Shown in pieces: positions 51,376-62,300 of a stretch of DNA of 62,755 bases (its first letter is position 1; each line of letters opens with the position of its first letter). A program made the translations under genes and the position numbers. The DNA is from Pseudomonadota bacterium (GTDB lineage: Bacteria; Pseudomonadota; Gammaproteobacteria; Burkholderiales; Burkholderiaceae_E): assembly GCA_963204785.1 (NCBI GenBank), contig CAUJHG010000069.1, positions 1 to 62,755 of the forward strand. The letters are read 5' to 3'. The notes under the pieces are model-generated. The model ran no database searches. It saw only the letters and a program-made list of their open reading frames with translations, and had not been told where the DNA came from.

Positions 51376-53112
51376 TCAGGCCGCCACCGGCGCCGGCTGC
51401 GCGCCCCTCACCAGCCGTCCGGGCAGCGCCTGCGTCGCTTCGCCGTGGCGGTAGGTGACCTGCCCGGACACGATCGTCGCGTCGTAGCCGACTGCCTTCT
51501 GCAACAGCCGCCGCCCGCCCGCCGGCAGGTCGTCGGCCATGAAGGGGCTCTCCAGGCGCAGCCGGTCGAAGTCGATCACATTGACGTCCGCCTTCATGCC
51601 GGGTGCGAGCACGCCGCGGTCCATCAGGCCGACGGCGCGGGCGTTATCCGAGGTGAGCTTCCTCACCAGCCGCTCGACCGGCAGGCGACCGCGGGCGCGA
51701 TCGCGGCCCCAGTGCGCGAGCGTGTAGGTGGTGTAGCTCGCGTCCGAGATGATGCTCACGTGCGCGCCGCCGTCGCCCAGACCCATCAGCGTGTGCGGGC
51801 TGGCGAGCATCTCGCCGCAGACGTCCAGGTTGCCGTCGGCGTAGTTGGCGAAGGGCGCGATCAGGAAGCCGCGGCCGTCCCGCTCCAGCAGCAGGTCGTA
51901 GGCCAGCGCGGCGGCGGTGCAGCCCTGGCGTGCCGCACGCGCGGCGATCGAGTCCGACAGCGGCGGCTCGTAGTCCTGCGGATCGCCCAGCGGGAAGATC
52001 AGGTCGAACGCGCCCATCCGGCGCTGGAAGCCGTCCCCCGCAGCGTTCGGCGCCTCGAACTCGGCGAGCACCCGCGCTCGGAACGCCGGGTCGCGCATGA
52101 TCGACACGCGTTCGTCCAGCGGCAGCGCAGCGATCCCGCGATACGCGGCCGTGCTCGTGAAGGGGTTGCGGCTGCCCTGCAGCCCCAGCAGCACTCCGAT
52201 CGAGCGTGGCGCCACCTGCCCGCGGATCTCCAGGCCCTCGGCGGCCGCCTGTGCGGTCAGCGCCAACTGGTGACGCCAGTCGATGCCGGGCCTGTGCCAC
52301 TGCGCAAGCGAGAACGACAAAGGCCGTCCGGATTCGCGCACCAGCCGGCGCACCATCGCGAACTCGGAATCGGTGTCCGGCGTGTTCCAGTCCGAGATGT
52401 ACTCGAGCACGCCGCGCCCGGCGTCGCGCATGCCCAGCGCGATCGCGCGCAGCTCGGACTCGCTCGCCCGCAGCGACGGCGTCGGGTCGCCCTTGAGCGT
52501 GCGATGGTTCAGCGTGCGCGAGGTGGAGAAACCGATCGCGCCCGCGTGCATCGCCTCCGCCGCGAGCCGCCGCATCTCGGCGAGATCGGCGTCGTTGGCC
52601 TCCTCCAGGCGCACCGCGCGATCGCCCATCACGTACACGCGCAGCGCGCCGTGCGGCAGCTGCGCGCACAGGTCCATGTCGTGCGCCCGCCGCCCGATCG
52701 TGTCGAGATAGTCGCCGAAACTCTCCCAGCCCCACTGCAGGCCCTCGTGCAGCACCGCGCCGGGAATGTCCTCGACGCCCTCCATCAGCTCGATCAGCTT
52801 CTCGCGGTCCGCCGCCCGCACCGGCGCAAAGCCCACGCCGCAGTTGCCCATCACCGCAGTGGTCACGCCGTGCCAGCTCGACGGCTGCATCCGGCTGTCC
52901 CACACGGCCTGGCCGTCGTAGTGCGTGTGCACGTCGACGAAGCCCGGCGTGACCAGCCGGCCGCGCGCGTCGATCTCCTCGAGGGCTTCGCCGAGGTTGC
53001 GGCCGACTGCGGCGATGCGGCCGTTGCGGATCGCTACGTCTGCTTCGCGTGGCGCTGTGCCGGTGCCGTCGGCTACGGTGCCGCCGCGGATCAGCAGGTC
53101 GTGCTTGGTCAT
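51376..53112 (-). CDS. D-aminoacylase/N-acyl-D-amino-acid deacylase family amidohydrolase
   Basis: This is a 578-residue metal-dependent amidohydrolase. The N-terminal beta-sandwich strand is [14 protein letters not shown], the metal site is [10 protein letters not shown] (about 60-68), and family segments are [13 protein letters not shown] (about 105), [12 protein letters not shown] (catalytic-type Asp region) and a final [12 protein letters not shown] strand. Members hydrolyse N-acyl-D-amino acids or related amides. The ATG at 53112 ([11 protein letters not shown]) is preceded by GGAG. The gene lies downstream of the defence operon in the same direction, with 158 bases between the helicase stop and its start, so it is likely independent. 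Confidence 0.9.
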   Translation of the reverse strand: MTKHDLLIRGGTVADGTGTAPREADVAIRNGRIAAVGRNLGEALEEIDARGRLVTPGFVDVHTHYDGQAVWDSRMQPSSWHGVTTAVMGNCGVGFAPVRAADREKLIELMEGVEDIPGAVLHEGLQWGWESFGDYLDTIGRRAHDMDLCAQLPHGALRVYVMGDRAVRLEEANDADLAEMRRLAAEAMHAGAIGFSTSRTLNHRTLKGDPTPSLRASESELRAIALGMRDAGRGVLEYISDWNTPDTDSEFAMVRRLVRESGRPLSFSLAQWHRPGIDWRHQLALTAQAAAEGLEIRGQVAPRSIGVLLGLQGSRNPFTSTAAYRGIAALPLDERVSIMRDPAFRARVLAEFEAPNAAGDGFQRRMGAFDLIFPLGDPQDYEPPLSDSIAARAARQGCTAAALAYDLLLERDGRGFLIAPFANYADGNLDVCGEMLASPHTLMGLGDGGAHVSIISDASYTTYTLAHWGRDRARGRLPVERLVRKLTSDNARAVGLMDRGVLAPGMKADVNVIDFDRLRLESPFMADDLPAGGRRLLQKAVGYDATIVSGQVTYRHGEATQALPGRLVRGAQPAPVAA

Positions 53113-53270
53113 GGGATCGTCCTCCGGGCCGTCTGCGCGGCTGTCGTGCGGTTTGGTGCGGTCAGATCGAGCCGGGCCGTCTGCAAACGAACATAGGAGG
53201 GGGCTGATGGGGCTGTCAATCGAAGGCGGACCGGATTTGCTGGCACTGCGTGCCGGCGTAGTCTTCCCCG

Positions 53271-55283
53271 TCAAGCCATCTCGAAATTCCTCGCCACGAT
53301 TGTCCTAGAGAGCAGCTGCCTAGGAACGCAGTCGGCGAACTTGATGGACTCGTGGAAGGCCGCAAGCTCGTCGCCTGTCAGATCGATGCGCTCAGGCAGC
53401 GTGGCGGGCAGGGCCGCAACAGGCGCCTGCACGCTCAACGCATCGAAGCGAACCTTCGCAGTACCGATCGACGCCTGACGAGCCAAGCTGCGGTTCGCTC
53501 GCGTGCCGGCAAACGTCCAGGTCTGCGCGGGCGCGCCGTCGGTCCGAGACATCACGGAATGCGTGCCCGAGGACATCGGTATCTCCTCGGACAGCGTCTC
53601 CAATGCTGCCCGTGCGCGCCGAGACAACGTGACGGTCGGTGACGCGCCGTCCGCCAGCACCGAGCGGATGCCCTGACACACCTCGCGACCCAGGCTGCGT
53701 GCTCCGCCCATCCAGCGCGCCTTGCCTCCGCCTGCGGCCGGCTCCAGCCACACGATCCGCTTCGACCAGTCGATGTCGGTGACGCGCCAGCTTCTGCCAG
53801 CCAGCAAGAGCAGTCGCTCGTCGCGCTCGCCCGTCAAGACGGTGGGGTCGATATAGCCGACTTCGGCAGCGCCGTGCCGGCCGGTCAGCAGCTGAGAGCC
53901 ACTGAAGGACGCCAGCAGATCGCGGTAGTGGCCCCGGGCGTAACTGCGCTCGGTCTGCGGACCCACCCGCACCACGCCCTCGGCGCGATCGAGGAACTGC
54001 TGTCCCACGAGGTGCTCGACGAGCGCCTCGATGTCCTCGGTCTGCAATTCGGGAAACGACCCGTGAAGCAGCTCGACCAGATCCCGCGTCGCGAGCTCGC
54101 CTCGCTCGAGACTCAAAACCAACGCCTGCTGTGCGACGATGTGCCACGGCTCTGCAGGCGGCACGGCCGCCTCGACCCAGGCCTCCGACCACTTCTGAGT
54201 CACGCCCAGGGCCAGGAGGAAGGCGTTGTCGCTGGTCGTGAGGAAGAGGCAGTTGCGGCGCCCGCCAGCGCGCCGGCCCGTGCGGCCCATCCGCTGCAGG
54301 AACGAGGAAACACTCGATGGCGAGTCGATCTGGATCACCCGGTCGAGGTCGCCCACATCGATGCCGAGCTCCAGGGTCGAGGTCGCAACGATGACGCAAT
54401 CGCGCTCCTCGGTGAAAGCGGCCTCCGCCTGTCGGCGTTCGGACACGCTGAGCGAGGCATGGCTCACGAAGGTGCGAGTCCCATGACCGCGCAACATGCT
54501 GCTCAGTTGCTCCGTGCTGCTGCGCGAATCGCAGAACACCAGCCGCTTCTCGCCGCGGTGCAGCCGCGCGATCACGGTGGCTGCGTTCTCGAGCGAGCCG
54601 ACATGGTCGATGGTCACGTCGGCGTCGGTGCTGACGCTCGCGTTGCCGACGACGCTTCTCCTGCCGTCGGGTGCCAACCAGGCCAGCAGCTCGTTCGGGT
54701 TGCTCACCGTTGCAGACAGGCCGATGCGCTGCAAGGGGCGCTCAAGGTACTGGTCCAGCCGGTGCAGCACCGATCGCAGGTGCCAGCCACGGTCGTCGCC
54801 GGCGAAGGCGTGCAGCTCGTCGACGATCACCGCCTGCAGGTTGCCGAACCACGCTGGCCGATCGACCCTGGCAGAGATCAGCATGGCCTCGACCGATTCG
54901 GGCGTCGTGAGCAGGATGTCTGGCGCGTCCTTGAGCGCGCGGTTCTTGCGCGACTGAGAGATATCCCCGTGCCAGACCTCGACGCGACGGCCCACCAGGC
55001 CGGCGTAGTGCGAGAGCCTGGGCTCGAGGTTGTTCAGGAGCGCCTTGATCGGGCAGACGTACAGAACGCTCGTTCCCGGCCAGGCCTCGACGAGCATCCT
55101 CGACAGGATCGGGATCGCCGCCGCCTCTGTCTTGCCACCGGCCGTCGGCGCGAGCAGCAGGCAATGAGACCCGGCGTGAATCGGCGCAATGGCGGCGAGC
55201 TGGGTCGGGCGCAGCGTGCTCCAGCCCAGCGTGTTGACCACGTGGTACTGCAGGGAAGGGTGCAGCTGCTCGAATTCGCTCAC
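53271..55283 (-). CDS. brxHI: BREX-associated DEAD/DEAH helicase (BrxHI-like)
   Basis: This is a 670-residue superfamily 2 helicase related to Lhr. Walker A is LLAPTAGGKTEAAAIP (about 43-58), then VCPIKALLNN, the DExH box VIVDELHAF, GLSATVSNPNELLAWLA, VFCDSRSSTEQLSSML and motif VI-like QRMGRTGRRAGGRRN. A C-terminal module of about 250 residues ends in DLTGDELAAFHESIKFADCVP. I choose the GTG at 55283 (AGGGGGT five bases upstream), because the extra residues from an ATG at 55346 are simply the translation of an intergenic repeat. As the last gene after pglY-pglZ-brxD it matches BrxHI of BREX types 2 and 6. Confidence 0.8.
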   Translation of the reverse strand: MSEFEQLHPSLQYHVVNTLGWSTLRPTQLAAIAPIHAGSHCLLLAPTAGGKTEAAAIPILSRMLVEAWPGTSVLYVCPIKALLNNLEPRLSHYAGLVGRRVEVWHGDISQSRKNRALKDAPDILLTTPESVEAMLISARVDRPAWFGNLQAVIVDELHAFAGDDRGWHLRSVLHRLDQYLERPLQRIGLSATVSNPNELLAWLAPDGRRSVVGNASVSTDADVTIDHVGSLENAATVIARLHRGEKRLVFCDSRSSTEQLSSMLRGHGTRTFVSHASLSVSERRQAEAAFTEERDCVIVATSTLELGIDVGDLDRVIQIDSPSSVSSFLQRMGRTGRRAGGRRNCLFLTTSDNAFLLALGVTQKWSEAWVEAAVPPAEPWHIVAQQALVLSLERGELATRDLVELLHGSFPELQTEDIEALVEHLVGQQFLDRAEGVVRVGPQTERSYARGHYRDLLASFSGSQLLTGRHGAAEVGYIDPTVLTGERDERLLLLAGRSWRVTDIDWSKRIVWLEPAAGGGKARWMGGARSLGREVCQGIRSVLADGASPTVTLSRRARAALETLSEEIPMSSGTHSVMSRTDGAPAQTWTFAGTRANRSLARQASIGTAKVRFDALSVQAPVAALPATLPERIDLTGDELAAFHESIKFADCVPRQLLSRTIVARNFEMA

Positions 55284-55353
55284 TGCACCCCCTTGGCCCT
55301 GCGGGCCGTCCCCCCAAGGGGGAGCGAGCGCTTTCGGAGCGGCCATGCAGCGC
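55284..55353. repeat. Hairpin-rich intergenic repeat between brxD and brxHI
   Basis: The 70-base gap between the BrxD-like stop and the helicase start contains a perfect 9-bp inverted repeat CCCCCTTGG (55288-55296) / CCAAGGGGG (55314-55322). It encloses a smaller GGCCC-TGC-GGGCC hairpin. This resembles a dispersed intergenic repeat of Comamonadaceae genomes, from memory. On the transcript it could act as an attenuator or a processing site. Confidence 0.6.
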
Positions 55354-56667
55354 TCACGGAAGCTCGATATCGTCCACCGAAGCGGCGCTTGCAGCCGCAC
55401 GTTCGACCGGCGACATCTCGCTCTCGGCCAGCGTCAGCGTGTAGTGCCGGCGCGGATCGAAGTCCTCGTGCAGGTCCACGCGATCCAGGATGTCGGCAAC
55501 CAGCTTCTTCAGAAACAGTCGCGGCGCGACGCCGACCTTGCCTCCCAAGCCTCCGGCCACGGCGCGGGCGAGTGTGTCGAGGTAGCTGTCGTCCACGATG
55601 CTGCGCAGGCGCTGCTCGCGGGGCTGCCCTTCGGCGTAGATGTCTCGGACGCGTCGCCCGACTGCAAGCAGCGCCGTATGGTCGAACGGGGCCAGTCGAA
55701 TCTGAACTGCGCGCGGGTTGTCGAAGCGGCGGTCGGTGCCAAAGTCCACGTGCAGGCGTTGCGCCAACGGTGCGAGGCGTTGAACGCCTTGCGGGCCGTC
55801 GAAGAAGGCCGGCGTGCCGGTGACAACGAGGTAGAGCCCGGGATACCGTCCGGCGTCGATCTCGTCGATCCATTGCCGAAGTGCATTCAGCCCCTTCTCG
55901 CGGGTGTCGGTGCGCATGCGCTGGAGCGTTTCCACCTCGTCCAGCACCAGCACCAGTCCGGGGAAGCCGCTGTCACGCAGGATGGTGAGCAGGCCCACCA
56001 GGAAATTGCTGGCGCCGAAGTGATCCAGGTCCCCCTTGATGCCGGCCGCGCGCTTGATGCCGGCGGCCACGTTCGGTTGACCCGACAGCCAGCTGATCAG
56101 TCCGTCCGCCAGCATCCCGTCGCCCGCTGCCAGCGCTCGGCGATAGGTACGAAGCACCGCGGAGAAGGCCGGGGCGGTCTTGCTGATGGCAGACAGACGC
56201 GCCTCCATCAGCGAATCGGTGCGCGTCAGCAATGTCGCGGCGTCATTGGGATCGACCGACGCATCGGCCAGAACGTCTTGCTCGAGCGCGTAGAACCAGC
56301 CATCGATCACGCCGCGGAAGGCACCGCTCGCCGTGTCCGACGTTCCCAGGTGCTCGACGAGCCGCCGATACACGGTCTCCAGCCGGTGCAGCGGCGTCTC
56401 TGTCTCGTTGATCTGCACTTCGGTCGCCGCGAAGCCTCGGGCGCGTGCTCGCTCCTGCAACCAGCGTCCGAAGAACGTCTTGCCCGTTCCGTACTCGCCG
56501 CGCACGGCCTTGAAGCCGCCGCGTCCCGAAGCAACCGCGGCCAGCTCCTCGTCGAGGGTCGGCGCAAATGTCTCGATGCCCACGGCGAGTGCGTCGAGCC
56601 CGCTGCTGGGCACGGTGCCACGTCGCAGCGCGCTGACGATGTCTTCGCGTCGAGCAGCGCTGATCAT
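55354..56667 (-). CDS. brxD: BREX ATP-binding protein BrxD-like (DUF2791)
   Basis: This is a 437-residue P-loop ATPase. Walker A is VRGEYGTGKTFFGRWL (about 55-70, GEYGTGKT at 57-64) and Walker B is PGLVLVLDEVETLQRM (about 236-251). It opens AARREDIVSALRRGTVPSSGLDALAVG, the usual beginning of BrxD/DUF2791-type proteins. A helix-rich C-terminal part contains APRLFLKKLVADILDRVD. The start overlaps the pglZ-like stop (ATGA), so it is coupled to pglZ. BrxD occurs in BREX types 2 and 6 next to the BrxHI helicase. The biochemical role is not established. Confidence 0.82.
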   Translation of the reverse strand: MISAARREDIVSALRRGTVPSSGLDALAVGIETFAPTLDEELAAVASGRGGFKAVRGEYGTGKTFFGRWLQERARARGFAATEVQINETETPLHRLETVYRRLVEHLGTSDTASGAFRGVIDGWFYALEQDVLADASVDPNDAATLLTRTDSLMEARLSAISKTAPAFSAVLRTYRRALAAGDGMLADGLISWLSGQPNVAAGIKRAAGIKGDLDHFGASNFLVGLLTILRDSGFPGLVLVLDEVETLQRMRTDTREKGLNALRQWIDEIDAGRYPGLYLVVTGTPAFFDGPQGVQRLAPLAQRLHVDFGTDRRFDNPRAVQIRLAPFDHTALLAVGRRVRDIYAEGQPREQRLRSIVDDSYLDTLARAVAGGLGGKVGVAPRLFLKKLVADILDRVDLHEDFDPRRHYTLTLAESEMSPVERAAASAASVDDIELP

Positions 56668-59372
56668 CGACCGCCTCCCTGGCCAACGAGACGAAACTGC
56701 TGCTGCAGCAGTGCGAGGTTCAGCTCCACGCTTCCAGCGGCCTCGTCAACGACCAGGACCGGGGCCTGATCCACGTTCAACATGCGCCGAACCGCGCTCA
56801 GCATGCCGCCGAGGCGCATCTCCGGCAGCGAGAGCCGCTGGGCGAGTGCCGCGCGCGACAGCTTCCCGCCGCGTTCCGACAGCGCGGTCAGCAGCGACCG
56901 CATCGTGTCGTCGGGCAGTGCAACCCGCGCCGCAAGCTTTCGCTGCGAGGCGTAGATCCCGCCGCTCAGCAAGGCGCTGATCCAGTCCGGCGCCGCCGGC
57001 GCCGGCGCAGGCGGCAACTCCGTCGTATCGAAGAGCTGCGGCTGACCGGCCTGTGCCGTCGGCTTGCGGCCCGAAGGGCGCACCGGCGGCGCGATCGTGC
57101 CTGCAAAGGCAGGCTTCGCTTCCTTCGCCTTGGTGATTGGCGGCAGCTCCCACCACTCGGGCTGAGCCGGAGGTGCGGGCGTCCATCCTGGCAGGCTCAT
57201 TCCCAACGGCACCATCACGCTCAGCGGTACCGTCACCTCCTGGGGCGACAGGCCGCCGTGATATCCGTTCTTGCGCCCTCCGTATCGCGTGCTTTCTCCC
57301 CACAGGCAGACCACGGCATTCGAGCCATCGCTCGTCACCACACGCCCGCCGCTCACCACCAGTTCGTGTGGCCCGCGTCCGTCCGTGCCGGGGCGCCAGC
57401 GATCGCTTTCGCCGCCAGCGAGCTGTGTCGTGCCGTCCTCCAGCAAGTGCCCGTGGTCGGCGGTGATCACCACCACGCGCCTTGCTTCGCGCGCTTCACG
57501 AAGCAGGGGCAGCAGCAACCGCAGGTCTTCCAGCGCCCAGCGCTGATGCAACTGGTCAGGACCGCTCAGGTGATCGTCTACCGCGTTGTAGACCACGCCG
57601 ATCACGCGCTGATGCGGGTCCGCCACTGCCGCGCGCACTTCAGGGGCCAGGTTGGTCGCGTCGGCCAGTTCGCCTTTGTGGAACAACCGCGGCGGTGCGC
57701 CGGGCCGGCTTTGCGCCAGCAGCGCTGCATGCGACGCGAACCCGGATTTCTCCTGCGCGGCAGCCCCCAGCGTCAGGCGTCCGCACAGCAGGCTCGCCCG
57801 GCTCACCTCGGTGACGGTCGGAAGCGCGGCCACGCCGACCATTGGCTGCCCGATGTCGCTCGGCACCATCTCGGCCCAGCCATGGCTCGCGCTGCGCGCG
57901 AACAGCTCCCGAAAGATGCTCACGCTCAACCCGTCCATCACCAGCAGCAGTGCCGGGTGGCTGGACGCGATCGGCGCAAGCACCCGTTCGAGCACGGACT
58001 CGACCGGTACCAGGCGCCCGTCGACGGACGGCTTGTTCGCGTTCCACTCGATCAGTGCCTGGGCGAAGGGCTTGGCGAACTTGTTGCGACGAGCGATCAA
58101 GGCTTCGCGGCAAGCGCTGTAGGCCTGTGACAGTTCCGGAACCTCGTCGCCACCGAGCAGGCGAAAACGTGCCCAGTCCACGAAGGCACCTTCATCCGAC
58201 TGCCACGTCACTGCCGTCTGCAGCGGCGCCGCCGGCCGGGGCGCCGTCAGCAGCCAGCGCGACAGACGGCGGGCCATTTCGACGCGCTCCGCGCGCGGAG
58301 GCTGTGCCGCCATCAAGGTGTGTCTGAGCGCACGGTCAGCCTGCAACTCCACCTGGGCCAGGTTCGCCTCGGTGGGTTCGGCCACGTGCGCCGACAACGC
58401 GAGCGCCAGGTCCTGCAGCCGCTGGTCCAATGCGGTCGGGAGCATGTCGCTCAAGTGCGCGAACTCGGCGACGCGCAGGTCACGCAACAGCGCATCGGCT
58501 CGATCGAGCATGGCGCGCGTGGCATCCAATCCCGCCGCTCGCACGACCTGGTCTGCAGCGCGCGCCCACGCGCGGCCTTCCGCCACGCCGATGTGCTTGT
58601 CGTTGACGAACCGCTCTAGCCGGATGGCCGCCTGGCCCAGTGCCGCTTGCCCTTCGCCTTCGGGCGCAAATACCACCCCGCAGACCAAACCCAGCGGAAG
58701 GGCGTCGGCCGTTCGGCCCGCCTCGATGCAGCCGAGAACCATCTCGCCGGCACTGCCGGCCGCCTCGGTGAGCCAGCGCATGACGTCCGCGCGGGCTGCG
58801 GCCGGCAACTGATCCAGTGTGGTCGCCGCACCGCTCGTCATCGACCAGGTGAGCAGAGAGACCGCGTCGGGGCGCGCCGCGGGGATCCGAAGGAACCGCT
58901 GCAGCACCTCCTGCCACGCCGTTTCCAGGCCGAGGAATCCGTTCGCGACCGGCGGGTAGGGGCCCTGCGCAGCGCCATCGATCAGGGTCTGCGGCATCCA
59001 TGCGTAGCGGCCCAGTCGTGCGTCGGTCTCCTTCGCCTGGAACAGCTGGCGAACCATGTCCCAGCCCTCGGGCTGAAACACCCGCCCGCGCGCCAGGCGC
59101 GCGGCGATGTCCTCGGCGAGCTCGTGCGTTGCCAGCGGCGTGATCACCACCAGTCCGGCGGCGGCCGGGTCGTGCCTCTCCACATCGCACAGCGCCTCCC
59201 GTATGGCCAAGGAAGACTCGCACCAGCGCAGCGCGAACTGCCGCCCGCGCTGGTTCAGCGTCTCGGGCCAAGGCTGGCGGGCCTTGGCTCGAATCGCCAG
59301 TGCCACCGCGGACGGATCGCTGGCCAGCACGCGGTCGAGCTGCGCCGCGATCTGCGGAGTCGACAAGCTCAT
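56664..59372 (-). CDS. pglZ: BREX PglZ-domain alkaline-phosphatase-fold protein
   Basis: This is a 902-residue protein. The PglZ domain (about 470-760) shows the alkaline-phosphatase-superfamily metal motifs LLLVMDGLSVSIFRELF (Asp about 480), VGVVYNAVDDHL (about 591) and VVVITADHGHLLEDG (about 633-647), then NGYHGGLSPQEVTVPLSVM. The N-terminal 450 residues are helical and the C-terminus (about 830-902) looks like a winged helix. The length fits PglZ of BREX type 2 rather than shorter type 1 proteins. PglZ is a core BREX component, with phosphatase or nuclease-like chemistry proposed. Both ends are coupled by ATGA overlaps: its start with the upstream ATPase gene, its stop with brxD. Confidence 0.87.
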   Translation of the reverse strand: MSLSTPQIAAQLDRVLASDPSAVALAIRAKARQPWPETLNQRGRQFALRWCESSLAIREALCDVERHDPAAAGLVVITPLATHELAEDIAARLARGRVFQPEGWDMVRQLFQAKETDARLGRYAWMPQTLIDGAAQGPYPPVANGFLGLETAWQEVLQRFLRIPAARPDAVSLLTWSMTSGAATTLDQLPAAARADVMRWLTEAAGSAGEMVLGCIEAGRTADALPLGLVCGVVFAPEGEGQAALGQAAIRLERFVNDKHIGVAEGRAWARAADQVVRAAGLDATRAMLDRADALLRDLRVAEFAHLSDMLPTALDQRLQDLALALSAHVAEPTEANLAQVELQADRALRHTLMAAQPPRAERVEMARRLSRWLLTAPRPAAPLQTAVTWQSDEGAFVDWARFRLLGGDEVPELSQAYSACREALIARRNKFAKPFAQALIEWNANKPSVDGRLVPVESVLERVLAPIASSHPALLLVMDGLSVSIFRELFARSASHGWAEMVPSDIGQPMVGVAALPTVTEVSRASLLCGRLTLGAAAQEKSGFASHAALLAQSRPGAPPRLFHKGELADATNLAPEVRAAVADPHQRVIGVVYNAVDDHLSGPDQLHQRWALEDLRLLLPLLREAREARRVVVITADHGHLLEDGTTQLAGGESDRWRPGTDGRGPHELVVSGGRVVTSDGSNAVVCLWGESTRYGGRKNGYHGGLSPQEVTVPLSVMVPLGMSLPGWTPAPPAQPEWWELPPITKAKEAKPAFAGTIAPPVRPSGRKPTAQAGQPQLFDTTELPPAPAPAAPDWISALLSGGIYASQRKLAARVALPDDTMRSLLTALSERGGKLSRAALAQRLSLPEMRLGGMLSAVRRMLNVDQAPVLVVDEAAGSVELNLALLQQQFRLVGQGGGR

Positions 59373-62300
59373 AACTTCGTGCCCTTGCGTTCCAGGCGCC
59401 AGCTGAGGGTCAGCTCCAGGTCGCGCTCACGCGCGATGCGAGCCTTCAAGTCATCCAGCTCTGCCACCGCCTCCGCGCCGGTCAGATGAAGCGCCTGCTT
59501 CTCTTCCACCAGCTCCGGACCGTTGAAGCCCGGTGCAGGTGGCAGCGGCGGAGGCAGAGGGGTGGGCGCAGTCGTTGCGCCGGGCGTCACAGGTGCCGGC
59601 GCGGGGGGCGTCACAGGTGCCGGTGCGGGCGCCGCGAGCAACTGCATGGCATCCCGTTCGAGTTCTGCCAGCCGCGACTTGAGCGGGACGACATGCTCGT
59701 CGGCAGTGAGCAGCTCGACGAGGCGGTTCATGATCGCCGTTGCGGCGTCACGCCGATGGTCCTCGAGACCGCGGACCACGTCGAACAACTGCCAGTTGCC
59801 GTTCGTGAGGGCGTCGGCGCAGGCCTGCGCCTGGCCCAGCGTGCGGCTCACCGCGGCCTCCGAGGTGCTCAAGGTGGCAGCGGCCAGTGACGACACCACA
59901 TCGCCTTCTGCGGCCTGCGTGAGTGTGGCCAGCAGCGCCTGCGCAGACTCCACCGATTGCTGACGGGCGCCTGCGGTGCTGGCGCCGTAGCGGCTGGCGC
60001 GATCGCGCAGCTGCGCGACCAGTCGGCCGATCGCCTCGCGCTTGCCGCCCGCGGCCTGTTTCACCTCATCGACCAAGCGGCCCACGTTGGCCGCATTCAA
60101 CGTCTGCGCCAACGTCAGCCCGAACAGGCTGGACGCGCGCTGCAACGCCGTCTCCCAGTCTGCGGCGCCGGGCAGCGCCTGCTCCCTCAGCTCCAGCTCG
60201 TCGGACAGGCTGTCGACGGTCGGCTCGATCGGGCCACCGCGCAGCGTGAAGCGGCGGTTGGTCGACGCGGCGTAGGCCAGGATGATCAGGTTCTGCAGTT
60301 CGGTCGGCAGGCCCATCGGCGCCGGCGTGTCGATCCAGCGGCGCAGCTTGGCCACCGTGATCGGCCCGCCACCTTCGCGCGCGTGGCTTTGTGCGAACCG
60401 CGATTGCCAGTGCGGCTCGATCAACAGGTGGGTTTCGCCCATCTGCCCCAGCTGGCAGGGGTTCACGACGGCACGGACCAGCTTGCGCGTCGAGGTGTCC
60501 TGCACGAAGCCCCGCTGCCCAGGCGACTCGATAGCTTTCTGCACCTCGGGCCAGACCTTCTTGATGACGCTGGCCTTGATCTCGGTGTCGAACTCGGGGT
60601 GTGCCGGGTACTGGTGGGCGAACAGCTGGCCAAGCAGGCTCTCGAAGGCGCTGCGGAAGTCCGCGCCCACAGGGGGTCGGGGCGACAGGGTCGGGTCCAG
60701 CGATTGGAACTGCTGGTCCGCGGTGAGCGGGTTGCTTACCGCATCGCGTGGCTCGGTGCTGATTCCGTAGGCCACCTCCAGCTGCGACCGCAGCTTGATT
60801 CGCAGCTGGTCGAGCTGGTTGCGGGCCAGCGCCTTGGCCTGCACCCGGTCGACGAACGACAGGTGCGCCGCGTAGTTGTCGAAGCGCTCACCTTGCAGGA
60901 TGTAGTCGAGCACGACGAGGCGCCCGAGATCGGCCAGCGCCTTGTTGCTCAGGAAGGAGGGCAACCACACCAGCGTTCGCGTATCGCCGCCGCGGTACGC
61001 CCCGAGGCGCGCCAGATCGTCCGCCGGCCCGAAGTTGGCGTCGTCGAACGGAAAGTCCAGCACGACCGTCCAGGCGCCCGAGCGCCCGCGCAGCCGGTCG
61101 TCGGTCATCTCGCGGACGTTCTCGTACAGTACCTCCACCTCGCGCCGGGTGCCGCGCCAGAGGAACTCGTAGGTGGTGAACAAGCCGCCTGCGTCCGTGA
61201 TGCCCAGCTGCTCGAACAGCGTCTCGCGGATCTTCTTGCGGCGGTTGCCGGCGTTGTCGTTGGCCTCGGCCGCACGCAGGATGGGTTCGATGTCGACGCC
61301 GGTGACCTGGATCGAGATCGCCGGGTTCTGGTCTTCGGTGATCTTGATCTCGCCAATCTCGCTCGCCCAATCGCGGCACTTGCGCAGCACGTCCTGCGCC
61401 TCACGCCCAGGGATGGGCGATCGGAACGTGCCGTGGTTCAGCGCAGCCAGGCGCTGCGCGGTCAGGCTCTTGAGCGACTCCACCTCGGGCACCAGTGCCC
61501 CGAGCAGCAGCGTCTTGAGCAGGCGCGCGTCGTTGCGCAGGTTTCGCGCCGCCGTCGGCTCGGCCTGGCCGAGCTCGAGGGCCTCCCACGTCACGCCGTG
61601 CTGGCGTTCCAGCATCGGCAGCAGGCGCTGGCGATAGAGTTTGGTTGCATTGTCGAAGTGCAAGCGCATCCCTTCCGAGAAGGGCTCCGCGCCTTGCTCG
61701 ATCGCGTCCCACAAATCGCCGACCGGGATCAGCTGGCCGAGCTCGAGGTCGTTGCGCCGCTCCACAAGCAGCTGCAGCATCAGTTTCAGCGCGGTGCGCT
61801 CGCGCTGCAGCGCGGCAGAAACCGCGATCAGCGTCTGCACCAGCGCCGGGCTGAACGGATAGACCTTGCGGAACATCGCCTGGTCGGCTTCGGTGGTGAG
61901 CAGGGTGTCGAGCACATCGCGCCGCGCCTGCATAAGGCTGTCGAAGGCGCTGCTCATTTCCTGCCGCGCGGCCTCGCTCTTCGGGGCAAGGATGCGCCGC
62001 TCCGCGATGGCGGGCAGGTTGCGGTCCTCCAGCTTGATGTAGTGGAAGCGCGCTTCCCAGTGACGCAGGGCGTCGCTGAACTGCAGTTGCATCGAGCCGG
62101 CCAGGTTTTCCCCCACGAGCTCCCGCAAGTCGCGCTGCCTGGCCACGAAGCTGACCAGGGGGATTGGCCGCTCGGCATTGGTGGCCTCGACCAGCTTCAC
62201 CAGCTTGGTGCCTTCGCGGCTCACGAAGCCCACGTCCGCGGCGTGGCTCGCCAGCCACAGCACCAGCTCGTCCAGGAACAGGATCACGGCGTCATAGCCC

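Noticed and set aside
55284-55346. ATG at 55346 as start of the BrxHI-like helicase
   Set aside because: The extra residues translate the intergenic inverted repeat. The GTG at 55283 has a ribosome-binding site and begins at the conserved part.
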